From contig NZ_CP013106.1 in NCBI RefSeq assembly GCF_001431725.1, positions 4,588,001-4,652,000 on the forward strand: a stretch of 64,000 nt of DNA. The letters are read 5' to 3'. Made by a program: the position numbers and the translations under genes. The notes below the pieces were generated by a model. That model was not told the origin of the DNA. It did not search any database and saw only the letters and a program-made list of their open reading frames with translations. The first letter of the stretch is position 1; every line of letters starts with the position of its first letter. This DNA comes from Halomonas huangheensis (GTDB lineage: Bacteria; Pseudomonadota; Gammaproteobacteria; Pseudomonadales; Halomonadaceae). Positions 33,887-42,535 of the stretch are shown here, in pieces.

Positions 33887-35173
33887 TCAGCCCTCCATCA
33901 GATTCGGCAGGAACAACACGATTTCAGGCACGAAGGCCACCAGCAGCAGCACCGCGATCATCGCCGCCAGCATCAACATCAGGTGGCGCAGCGAGTACAT
34001 CACGCTGATTCCGGCGATGCGGCAGGCCGCCATCAGATCCACGCCCAGTGGTGGTGTGTTGGCGCCGATCGCCAGATTGATGGTCAGTAACACACCGAAA
34101 TGCACCGGATCGATGCCGTATTGCGACAACAGCGGCAGCACAATGGGCGTCACAATGATGATGATGGCGATGCTTTCCATGAACGAGCCGAGCACCAGCA
34201 GGATCGCCATCAGCAGCAACAGCACGCCGAAACGGCTATCGGTGAAGTCGCCGATCAGCGTGGCTATCGCCTGGGGCACCTGTTCATAGGTCAGCCCCCA
34301 GGCAAACATGCCCGCAGCACCGATGATCACCAGAATCGCTCCCGAGGTCTCTGCGGTGGCGATCACACTGTCGATGATCGACTTCCAGGTGAGGCTACGG
34401 TAGACCACCAGCCCCACCACCAGCGCATAGACGATCGCCGAAGCAGCCGCTTCCGTCGGTGTGAACACCCCGAAGCGAATACCGCCGATGATCAGTACCG
34501 GCACCAACAGCGCCGGCAACGCGCCGATAAAGGCCTTGCGGCGCTCGCCAGGCTCGGCACGCTGGCCACCCGCCCAGCCATGACGCCGCGATACCAGGAT
34601 CGCCACTCCGGCCAGCGCCAGGGTCAGCAGAATGCCGGGGATCACCCCACCCATGAACAGCTTGCCGACTGAGGTGTTGGAAGTGGTGCCGTAGACGATC
34701 ATCACGATGCTGGGTGGGATCACCGTACCGACCGAACTCGCAGTGCCGACCAGCGCACTGCTGAAGCCCTTGTGATAACCACTGCGCTCCATCGCCGGCA
34801 ACAGCATGCTGCCAATCGCAATCACGTCTGCAACCCCGGAGCCGGACAGTGCGCCGAACATCATGCAGGCCAGCACCGCGACCACCGCGAGCCCACCGCG
34901 AATATCGCCGACCATCGCCATGCACAGGCGCACCAGGCGCTGGGTAAGGCCAGCGTGGTTCATCAGTTGTGCGGCCAACACGAACAGCGGGATAGCCAGC
35001 AGCGTGAAGCTTTCCATACCGGTGGCGAACTGCTGAGCGGCAACCATCATCGGTGCCGCGCCAAACGCCAGTAGATAGGCCAGTACCGCCAGTATCAGGC
35101 CGAAGGCGATGGGAATATCCACCAGAATCGCCAGCGCGAAGACACCGACCAGTGTCAGGGCACCTATAGTCAT
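33887..35173 (-). CDS. TRAP transporter large permease (third system)
   Basis: A 428-residue DctM-family protein with about 12 membrane segments. It contains MESFTLLAIPLFVLAAQLMN, GALSGSGVADVIAIGSMLLP, GTVIPPSIVMIVYG, FMESIAIIIIVTPIVLPLLS and IGANTPPLGVDLMAACRIAG. It overlaps the small subunit by 4 bases upstream and leaves 2 bases before the lyase gene. The substrate is probably an organic acid metabolised by the two downstream enzymes. Confidence 0.95.
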   Translation of the reverse strand: MTIGALTLVGVFALAILVDIPIAFGLILAVLAYLLAFGAAPMMVAAQQFATGMESFTLLAIPLFVLAAQLMNHAGLTQRLVRLCMAMVGDIRGGLAVVAVLACMMFGALSGSGVADVIAIGSMLLPAMERSGYHKGFSSALVGTASSVGTVIPPSIVMIVYGTTSNTSVGKLFMGGVIPGILLTLALAGVAILVSRRHGWAGGQRAEPGERRKAFIGALPALLVPVLIIGGIRFGVFTPTEAAASAIVYALVVGLVVYRSLTWKSIIDSVIATAETSGAILVIIGAAGMFAWGLTYEQVPQAIATLIGDFTDSRFGVLLLLMAILLVLGSFMESIAIIIIVTPIVLPLLSQYGIDPVHFGVLLTINLAIGANTPPLGVDLMAACRIAGISVMYSLRHLMLMLAAMIAVLLLVAFVPEIVLFLPNLMEG

Positions 35174-35649
35174 GAACGCTTCTCCTGCGCCAACAGCAGT
35201 TCAACCTGCATCAGTGCCATGCCGATACATCCGACCGGTACCGCCATATAGGTCACTCCTGCCGGTATCTGCAGGGCGGTGGTGGTCTGCGACATGGTCA
35301 ACCAGGCCAGATCCCAACCTGCCTTGGCCAGCAGCAGGAACATCGCCAGCAACAGCACATCCATGACCCGAGTGATCAGCCGCTGTGCCGACACCGAGCT
35401 GACAATCATCGGCATCAACCCGGCACTGAGGTGGCTGCGCCGGTAGGTACAAGCCACCGCTGCCAGCAGCGACATCCACACCAGCACCAGTTGGGGAAGC
35501 TCCTCGGCCCAGTGGGGCGGCGCACCGACCACCCAGCGCATGAACACCGTATAGCTGACCAATATCGCCAGTAGTGCCGCACCGAACCCAGCCACAGCGA
35601 GACACAGCTGAGCAACGGCGTGACACAAACGTCTCAGGGAAGTGATCAT
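35170..35649 (-). CDS. TRAP transporter small permease (third system)
   Basis: A 159-residue DctQ-type protein with four hydrophobic segments, including YTVFMRWVVGAPPHWAEELP, which carries the usual R-W and E-E-L-P pattern. It overlaps the binding-protein stop by one base and the large-subunit start by four. Confidence 0.88.
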   Translation of the reverse strand: MITSLRRLCHAVAQLCLAVAGFGAALLAILVSYTVFMRWVVGAPPHWAEELPQLVLVWMSLLAAVACTYRRSHLSAGLMPMIVSSVSAQRLITRVMDVLLLAMFLLLAKAGWDLAWLTMSQTTTALQIPAGVTYMAVPVGCIGMALMQVELLLAQEKRS

Positions 35650-36626
35650 TACGGTGCCTGCTGATACTGCCTGACCAGATCCATCAGCTCGGTGCCGAAC
35701 ACTTCTTCATAGTCCGCCCACACGCCCTGAACCGCGTCCCGGAAGGCCGGGAGATCAACCTCATTGATCTGCATGCCGTGTGACTCAAGCTCTGCAGCCA
35801 AGCGCTCATCATCCTGCTGCGCCATGGCGCGTTGCTCGTTCGCCCAATGCTCTGCCGCCTGTTGAACTGCCTGTTGATCTTCCTCGGAAATCCGCTGCCA
35901 GACATGTTGAGACATGGTGAGGCAGGCCGGAACCCAGACGTGCCCAGTCAGCGAGACATAGTCCTGAACCTCGTAGAACGACGAGGAATCGATGATCGAC
36001 AGCGGATTCTCCTGGGCATCGAAGACTCCCTGCTGCAATGCCGAATACAACTCGCCAAAGGCCAGCGGCGCGGGACTGGCACCCAGGGCGGTAAAGGTAT
36101 CCAGACGCATACGGTTCGGCGTGACACGAATCTTCAGGCCCGCCAGGTCCTCAGGCGTGGTGATCGGTCCCTTGTTGTTGGTGACGTGACGAAAGCCCAA
36201 CTCCCACCAACCGAGAATCTTCATGTTGTATTGCTCGGCAAGGTCTTCCAGCGCTGCACCCAACTCACCATCGTAGGCGGCATAGGCCTGCTCGCGGGAA
36301 TCCCAGGAATACGGTAGCTCGACAATACCGAAACGGGCATCGAGCGGATCAAAGGAACTACAACCAATCAGCCCCGCCGGAACGCTACCGATCTGCATAC
36401 CCTCGACCATGGTCTTTTCATTGCCCAACTGCCCGCTGGGAAACAGTTGGAAATTGACGCGTCCTTGCGTGGCATCACTGACTTCTTCAGCGAAGCCTTC
36501 TGCAGCGATATGCCAACTGTGAGTCGGTGCCAGCACATGGCCGAGTTTGATATCCATTGCCTGTACAGAAGCCGATGCACAACCAAGCACGCCAAACATG
36601 GCCAACGAGAGAGCTCTGATCTTCAT
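35649..36626 (-). CDS. TRAP substrate-binding protein (third system)
   Basis: A 325-residue DctP-family protein with a signal peptide (IRALSLAMFGVLGCASASV, cut near VQA). It shows FPSGQLGNEKTMVEGMQIGS, GLKIRVTPNRMRLDTFTALG with the ligand Arg, and GVFDAQENPLSIIDSSSFYE, all standard for DctP. It heads the operon 36626 to 31381. Between its start and the broken lyase gene upstream lie 261 bases with no gene, which should hold the promoter. No regulator gene is adjacent except the downstream LysR paralogue 2. Confidence 0.94.
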   Translation of the reverse strand: MKIRALSLAMFGVLGCASASVQAMDIKLGHVLAPTHSWHIAAEGFAEEVSDATQGRVNFQLFPSGQLGNEKTMVEGMQIGSVPAGLIGCSSFDPLDARFGIVELPYSWDSREQAYAAYDGELGAALEDLAEQYNMKILGWWELGFRHVTNNKGPITTPEDLAGLKIRVTPNRMRLDTFTALGASPAPLAFGELYSALQQGVFDAQENPLSIIDSSSFYEVQDYVSLTGHVWVPACLTMSQHVWQRISEEDQQAVQQAAEHWANEQRAMAQQDDERLAAELESHGMQINEVDLPAFRDAVQGVWADYEEVFGTELMDLVRQYQQAP

Positions 36627-36887
36627 GTCGATACCTGCTGTCAGTAGTTATTGTGATGATTCAGCACCATCGAGCGTCAGCCAGGCGGTCAGATAAAACA
36701 ATTTGCGATTTTTAATTCATGGCATTTGTCTGGCTTATACGAAGCACAACCGCCTGGCCCGCAGGTAGGCCAGTAGGCTCCGAGAAAATCACTGAGCAGG
36801 GTCAACCACATCGAGGCAGTCAAAACTGACCGACAGCAGATTGCCGGTCGTCAGGGGGAGAACAAGCAGAGCGTGAGAGAGGCTGTC

Positions 36888-37780
36888 TCAGCTCAGTTGC
36901 AACTCATCAATCAGCGCTGCAAGCCGCTGTCTATCGCTATCCTCCAGCGTCTTGAGAGGCAAAGGTAGGCAAGGGCTATCCACCAGCCCTTTCAATTCCG
37001 CAGCGGTAGCCACTGCACGCAGGCTGCCACCCGTCTGACGAAACAGGTCCCACAGTGGTTGAAGCCGTTCTGACAGATGCATGGCCTGCTGTGCATCACC
37101 CGCCTGAGCGGCGCGGGTGATGGCCAACGCCGTGTCGGGGAACACGCCAGCAATTACCGAATACCAGGCCTCGCACCCGGCATTCAAGCCCATGGCCGCC
37201 ATGCCATCACCACTGACGCCGATGCTCACATGAGCCGGAATCATGCTGCGCAGGCGATCGACACGCGCTCTGGCCTCATCAGTACCTGCCGGAACACCGG
37301 GAATCTTGATCGAACGCACACTCGGTAGCTGAGCAATCCGACCATGCAATTCATCACTGAATTCAAAACGTGTCGTGCCTGGGTTGTCATAGACACATAG
37401 CGGTACCGACAGCTCACGGGTCACGACGTCATAGAGGCCGAAAACTTCCTCGTCCGACAGCTTCTGATACGACACCGGGGCCAACAATACTCCGCTCGCC
37501 CCGGCTTGCTGCGCATCTTCGGCCAGCGCCAGCACATCGCGGGTACGCAAGGCTCCAATGCCGATGATACCGGCACATTCCCGGCATGATTCACCGCGAG
37601 CTGGGCAATACGCGCACGCTCGGACCGCGTTAGATAGGCGTAGTTTCCCGTCGATCCCAATGCACCAATCGAGTCGACTCCAGCCGTGGACAGTCGCTCG
37701 ACCAGGCGGACAAACGCCGACTCATCGAGACCGCTCTCGTTAGTGGGGGATAACGGAAACGCACTGAGCCCCGAAAACAT
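36888..37780 (-). pseudogene. DapA/NanA-family lyase disrupted by a single frameshift
   Basis: Two overlapping reading frames together give a full-length (about 297 residues) dihydrodipicolinate-synthase-family protein. The N-terminal part (37780 downward) has MFSGLSAFPLSPTNESGLDE and IGALGSTGNYAYLTRSERAR. The C-terminal part has LCVYDNPGTTRFEF, the Schiff-base Lys in VRSIKIPG and IGVSGDGMAAMGL. Around 37568-37570 the first frame reads VPVSSALEPC, while moving one base gives VPVIIGIGALRTRDV, the expected strand. So one base is missing. A recent loss or a sequencing error are both possible. The family includes KDG-type and N-acetylneuraminate lyases. Confidence 0.85.
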
Positions 37781-37935
37781 GTCGACTCCCTCCTGGGTCT
37801 AACACCCGTGGCGATGGAAAACGCTGAAAAGCGGAATCCACGATCTCACTTCTCGCAGCATCAGGCTACCGCAGCTTGAAGCGACGCCGCCATACGGAGT
37901 CCAAAGCATATGCTCTGCGCGCACCGATAATGGTT

Positions 37936-37954
37936 GCGAATGATATTCCATATT
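37936..37954. promoter_or_regulatory. weak Fur-box-like sequence upstream of the TonB receptor
   Basis: GCGAATGATATTCCATATT matches the 19-bp Fur consensus (GATAATGATAATCATTATC) at 13 positions, including an unbroken AATGATA. It is about 100 bp before the receptor start. Iron repression would suit a siderophore receptor. Confidence 0.35.
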
Positions 37955-38051
37955 ATTAGCATTAACAAAATTAGCTAGATTACATCTGGCTTCCCGCCAA
38001 AAAATCCATACCAATCAGGCACGCTCATGTGCCATCAAGGGAGCGATCATC

Positions 38052-40307
38052 GTGGAACCGTCGTCACCGTGCCGTACTTTGTGCTGGAGCAGTAAACACA
38101 CAGCTATCGATTCGGCGACGCATCCACCCTCTCTACCGAAAACAATATCGCTGACCACCCTGGCATCTCTGGTCCTGCTGGGGTCCGGTGCAGCCCTGGC
38201 CCAGCCAACCACCTCAGACAGCCCTGGCAACACAGGATCCGCTAGCGGTACGGACTCCACCACCAGCAATAGTCAGCTCGACACCATGACGGTGACGGCC
38301 ACCAATCTCTACGAGAATGTCGGTTATACCCGACGCAGCACCAGCGCCGGTACGCGCCTCGAGCTCAGCCCGCGCGAGGTTCCGCAGTCGATCAGCACCA
38401 TTACCCAGCAGCGCATTCAGGATCAGAACCTCGAGACCATCGAGGATGTGCTGGCCAACACCACCGGCATTTCCACGCGCTCGATCGACAGCAACCGCAT
38501 CGACTTCTATGCCCGCGGCTTCCGCATCAACAGCTACCAGTACGATGGCATCCCCACGCTGAACACCGACAATCGCTGGTATTTCGGTGAAGGAGCCCTC
38601 AATACGGCCATCTATGACCGGGTCGAAGTCGTACGCGGTGCCAATGGCCTGATGACCGGAGCCGGCAACCCCGGCGCCTCGGTCAATTTCATCCGCAAAC
38701 ACGCCGACAGCCAGCAGCTCACCGGCTCACTGTCCGGCTCCGTTGGCAGTTGGGATCAGCAGCGTGCCGTTGCCGATGTCAGCACTCCACTGACCGAATC
38801 CGGCAATGTCCGCGCTCGCTTCATCGGCGGCTACGATGAAAGCGATGGCGAGCTCGATCGCTACAATGAACGCACGGCATTCGGCTATCTGGTGATCGAT
38901 GCCGACATCACCGACGACACCACGCTATCGGTCGGGTATGACGTCCAGAACACCCACGCCAACTCGCCCACCTGGGGCGGTCTGCCGCTGTGGTACAGCG
39001 ATGGCAGCGAGACAGACTATCCGCGCTCGTTCAGCAGCGCTCCGGACTGGTCCTACCAGGATTTTGAATCCGAGAAGGTCTTTGTCGACCTCAGCCACCG
39101 CTTCGCCAACGGTTGGGAACTGCGTGGCGCGGCGACTCACGCCAAAACGGATCTCGACGCCAGATTGATGTACGCCAGTGGCTTCCCCGACCGTAATACC
39201 GGACTGGGCGTGACCAACTTCACCGGCTGGAATCGCGGCAAGCGCCAGTTGGACTCGCTGGACCTCTACACTCGTGGACCGTTCGAGCTGGCCGGACGCG
39301 AACACGAGCTGGTGGCCGGTATCAGCTACAGCAACCAATCCAACGACTACGACAACTCCTTCGCACCAGCCTTTGCTGCAGGCGACTTCAACCACTGGGA
39401 TGGCTCGACGCCCGACCCCGATTGGAGTGAATGGACGCCGCTGGAAGGCACCAAGGTCCTCCAGCGCGCAATGTACGGCGCCACTCGTTTGTCACTGGCC
39501 GACCCGCTGACCCTGATCCTCGGCGCACGCTACACCGAATGGGATGGCGACAGCTGGTCCAGCAGCGGCGGCTCACGCTCCCAGAGCCAGGAGTCGATCA
39601 CGCCCTACGCCGGGCTGATCTACGACATCAATGACCAGTGGTCGGCCTTCCTCAGCTATACCGAGATCTTCCAGCCTCAGGATAATCGCGATGCCGATGG
39701 CGACTTCCTCGATCCGGTGGTCGGCAGAAACTACGAAACCGGGCTGAAGGCGGACTGGTTCGATGGACTGTTGACCGCTTCCGTGTCGGTGTTCCGCATC
39801 GAGCAGGACAATGTTGCCCAGGCCGATCCCTTGAGCGAGGGCTCGATAGAGACGACCTACCACGCGGCAGAAGGTGTGGTCAGCGAAGGGATCGATTTCG
39901 AGCTCAATGGCGCCGTCACCGACAACCTCGACCTGACGCTGGGAGCCTCGCACTACACAGCCATCGATAGCGACGGCCCATACAACACCGATCAACCACG
40001 CACCAAGGTCGACCTGTTCGGACGTTATCGCGTCCCGCATTGGCAGCAACTGGTCGTGGGTGGCGGCCTGAGTTGGCAGAGCCATACCTATACGAATGAT
40101 GCCGCCGGCCCCCAGGGCACGACCACCTTCAGCCAGGGCAGCTATACACTGGCCGACCTCTTCGGTCGCTACCAGTTCACGCCACAGGTAGCGCTGCAGG
40201 TGAACATCAAGAACCTGTTCGATGAGAAGTACTACAGCTATCTCGACGGCTATGGCGTCTACGGCGACCCCCGTAGTGCTACCGCGACACTGAGCTATGC
40301 GTTCTGA
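38052..40307 (+). CDS. TonB-dependent siderophore receptor
   Basis: A 751-residue outer-membrane receptor. It has a signal peptide (hydrophobic SLTTLASLVLLGSGAALA), a TonB-box-like DTMTVTA, a plug domain (SPREVPQSISTITQQRIQDQ, ARGFRINSYQYDGIP, YDRVEVVRGANGLMTGAGNP) and a 22-strand barrel ending in a C-terminal Phe (TATLSYAF). PQSIS and RGF-I---Y-GIP mark the hydroxamate or catecholate siderophore subgroup (FhuE/FpvA type). GTG start with AAGGGAG 8 bases upstream. No biosynthesis genes lie nearby, so it probably takes up a foreign siderophore. Confidence 0.93.
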   Translation: MEPSSPCRTLCWSSKHTAIDSATHPPSLPKTISLTTLASLVLLGSGAALAQPTTSDSPGNTGSASGTDSTTSNSQLDTMTVTATNLYENVGYTRRSTSAGTRLELSPREVPQSISTITQQRIQDQNLETIEDVLANTTGISTRSIDSNRIDFYARGFRINSYQYDGIPTLNTDNRWYFGEGALNTAIYDRVEVVRGANGLMTGAGNPGASVNFIRKHADSQQLTGSLSGSVGSWDQQRAVADVSTPLTESGNVRARFIGGYDESDGELDRYNERTAFGYLVIDADITDDTTLSVGYDVQNTHANSPTWGGLPLWYSDGSETDYPRSFSSAPDWSYQDFESEKVFVDLSHRFANGWELRGAATHAKTDLDARLMYASGFPDRNTGLGVTNFTGWNRGKRQLDSLDLYTRGPFELAGREHELVAGISYSNQSNDYDNSFAPAFAAGDFNHWDGSTPDPDWSEWTPLEGTKVLQRAMYGATRLSLADPLTLILGARYTEWDGDSWSSSGGSRSQSQESITPYAGLIYDINDQWSAFLSYTEIFQPQDNRDADGDFLDPVVGRNYETGLKADWFDGLLTASVSVFRIEQDNVAQADPLSEGSIETTYHAAEGVVSEGIDFELNGAVTDNLDLTLGASHYTAIDSDGPYNTDQPRTKVDLFGRYRVPHWQQLVVGGGLSWQSHTYTNDAAGPQGTTTFSQGSYTLADLFGRYQFTPQVALQVNIKNLFDEKYYSYLDGYGVYGDPRSATATLSYAF

Positions 40308-40323
40308 GGCCCCAGCAGGGGCC
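40308..40323 (+). terminator. weak terminator hairpin after the TonB receptor
   Basis: GGCCCC, loop AGCA, GGGGCC directly after the stop codon, followed by GCTTTCC. A compact GC stem with only three T residues. Confidence 0.5.
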
Positions 40324-40480
40324 GCTTTCCACACAGCCCTGCCTACTCAGCGCTATGTGGTTTGCCAGCCATTCCACGTGTGTTGCTGTTGCTTTCGATA
40401 TACCTCATAGGCGCGATGCCATGAGATATATTCAGTAGAGGTAGGCGACGGGCGGGAGTAACAACTGTGGCAGGATTTCG

Positions 40481-41701
40481 ATGGACACTCTGATAGCGGC
40501 TGCGGCGCAGTCGCTCGAGGCTGGCGACCCCATCAGTGCCTTGAACCGAGTCGCCCTGCGAGACGATGCCCATGGCCTGGCGTTGAGGGGCATCGCCATG
40601 GCGCAGCTCGGTGATCTCGCCCGCGCCCGGGAATTGCTGCACAGCGCGGCACGCGCATTCGGCCCCGATGAGGTCGTCGCCTGTGCCCGATGTGTCGTCG
40701 CCGAGGCCGAGATTGCACTGGTCTCGCGTGACCTCGATTGGTCGGCTAGGGCACTGGATGACGCGAGGCAGACGCTCGAAACACACGAAGACTGGAACAA
40801 CGCCACTCATGCGCGCTACCTCGAAGCCCGACTGCTGCTGCTGACCGGACGTCTCGATGACGCCGACTCCATGCTTCCCAGGCGAGATCCCGCCCACCTG
40901 CCCCCCACCTCGCGAGCGACCCATGAGCTGGTGGTGGCGGGCATCGCCATGCGACGCCGACAAGCCGCATCGGCACGTCGCGCTTTCGCCCGAGCCATGG
41001 AGGCCGCACGCCAGGCGGGAATTCCCGCTCTGCTGGGGGAAATCGAAAACGCTGCGCGTGTACTGAATGCTCCCGTGGCACGCATGATCACCGAAGGTAG
41101 TGAACGGCCCCTGCTGCTTGACGAAGTCGAAGCTCTGGAAGCCTCCGACACTCTCATCGTGGATGCCTGCCGCCATGTGGTACGTGACACTCACTGCGAG
41201 GTCTCGCTGGCGACTCGTCCGGTATTGTTCGCACTCGCGCGTGCATTGAGCGATGCCTGGCCAGGCGATGTGCGGCGGGACATGCTCATCACTCGCGCCT
41301 TCAGAACACAGTATGCCGATGATTCGCATCGTGTTCGCTTGAGAGTCGAAATCGGGCGGCTACGCACGGAGCTTCGTGGCCTGGCCGAGCTACAATCCAC
41401 ACGACAGGGCTTCAAGCTGATACCGCAACAGGCTGCCAGCGTCGCCACCCTCCTCCCCCCCGTCGAAGAACGCCATACCGGCTTGCTTGCGTTGCTTGCC
41501 GATGGCGAGCTGTGGTCCAGCTCGGCGCTGGCAATGGCCCAGGGAGTCAGTCAGCGCACTGTGCAGAGAGCGCTCGATACCCTTCAGGCTGCCGATAAGG
41601 TACAGGCATATGGGCAGGGCAGAGCACGCCGCTGGGCGATCATCCCTGTGCCAGGATTCCCGACAACCTTGTTACTCCCTGCTCCGTACTCCGGTGGCTA
41701 G
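40481..41701 (+). CDS. HTH regulator with TPR-like N-terminal region
   Basis: A 406-residue protein. The N-terminal ~200 residues are Ala-rich helices with a TPR-like periodicity (GIAMAQLGDLARARELLHSA). A middle part (about 240-320) holds RVRLRVEIGRLRTELRGLAE, like an output-domain winged helix, and the C-terminal ALAMAQGVSQRTVQRALDTL is a helix-turn-helix. This looks like a regulator with two nucleic-acid-binding modules. It precedes the beta-propeller gene by 35 bases and is probably cotranscribed with it. I do not know its target. Confidence 0.7.
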   Translation: MDTLIAAAAQSLEAGDPISALNRVALRDDAHGLALRGIAMAQLGDLARARELLHSAARAFGPDEVVACARCVVAEAEIALVSRDLDWSARALDDARQTLETHEDWNNATHARYLEARLLLLTGRLDDADSMLPRRDPAHLPPTSRATHELVVAGIAMRRRQAASARRAFARAMEAARQAGIPALLGEIENAARVLNAPVARMITEGSERPLLLDEVEALEASDTLIVDACRHVVRDTHCEVSLATRPVLFALARALSDAWPGDVRRDMLITRAFRTQYADDSHRVRLRVEIGRLRTELRGLAELQSTRQGFKLIPQQAASVATLLPPVEERHTGLLALLADGELWSSSALAMAQGVSQRTVQRALDTLQAADKVQAYGQGRARRWAIIPVPGFPTTLLLPAPYSGG

Positions 41702-41736
41702 GCTGGAAGCTCCAATCCAGTAACGAGGACAATGTC

Positions 41737-42366
41737 ATGACCCCATCGACTGCCAACGTTATCCACGAGTATTCCCTGGCAGATGTCGACAGCGTGAACG
41801 GCGTCACCCATGACGGCCAATGCGTCTGGGTGGCAACCGGAGAGCGACTGATCGCCATCGACCCCAACACCGGCAAACCACTGCGCTCGCTTGATGTGAC
41901 CTGTGACGCCGGAACCGCCTTCGATGGCCACCACCTGTTCCAGCTTTCAGGCGACAAGATCCACAAGGTGGACCCTCAGAACGCCCGCATAATTGCCACC
42001 ATCCCCGCTCCCAACGACGGCTTGAACTCAGGGATGGCATGGGGCGAGGGCTCACTGTGGGTGGGGCAGTACAAGGAACGGAGAATCCATCAACTCGACC
42101 CCGAGACGGGCGAGATCCTGCGTACGATCAGGAGTGATCGATTTGTCACCGGCGTCACCTGGTGCAATGGCGAGCTATGGCATGGCACCTGGGAAAATGA
42201 CCAGAGTGACATAAGGCGAATCGACCCACAGACCGGCCAGGTACTTGAGTGCCTCGAGATGCCGACCGGCAAGGAGGTCTCAGGACTTGAAAGTGACGGC
42301 AACGGTCAGTTCTTCTGCGGTGGTGGAGACGTCGGCATGCTGAGAGTCGTGCGCCGTCCCCAATGA
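41737..42366 (+). CDS. beta-propeller protein related to glutamine cyclotransferase
   Basis: A 209-residue protein built of about four or five repeats of the form DPxTGxxLRxL / VTWCNGELWHGTW, spaced about 40-45 residues apart, as in propeller folds. Examples are AIDPNTGKPLRSLDV, KVDPQNARIIATI, QLDPETGEILRTI and RIDPQTGQVLECL. The length is short for a complete glutaminyl-peptide cyclotransferase (which needs extra secreted parts), and there is no signal peptide, so it is cytosolic. It sits just after the HTH gene. Ligand sensing for that regulator is a possibility. Confidence 0.75.
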   Translation: MTPSTANVIHEYSLADVDSVNGVTHDGQCVWVATGERLIAIDPNTGKPLRSLDVTCDAGTAFDGHHLFQLSGDKIHKVDPQNARIIATIPAPNDGLNSGMAWGEGSLWVGQYKERRIHQLDPETGEILRTIRSDRFVTGVTWCNGELWHGTWENDQSDIRRIDPQTGQVLECLEMPTGKEVSGLESDGNGQFFCGGGDVGMLRVVRRPQ

Positions 42367-42535
42367 AGCTGAAGATGTAGCGCATCATCGGGCTTGGGAG
42401 AGGCTCGGAAGGAGATAACACACCAGGGCCGACTCGATGGCGAAGAAAATTCTCCGCTATCAACCGAGGCGAGCTATTAACGGAAGCGGGCTATCAACTA
42501 CAGTAAAAGTAGCCCTTTCGTTATTGGAGGTCGCC

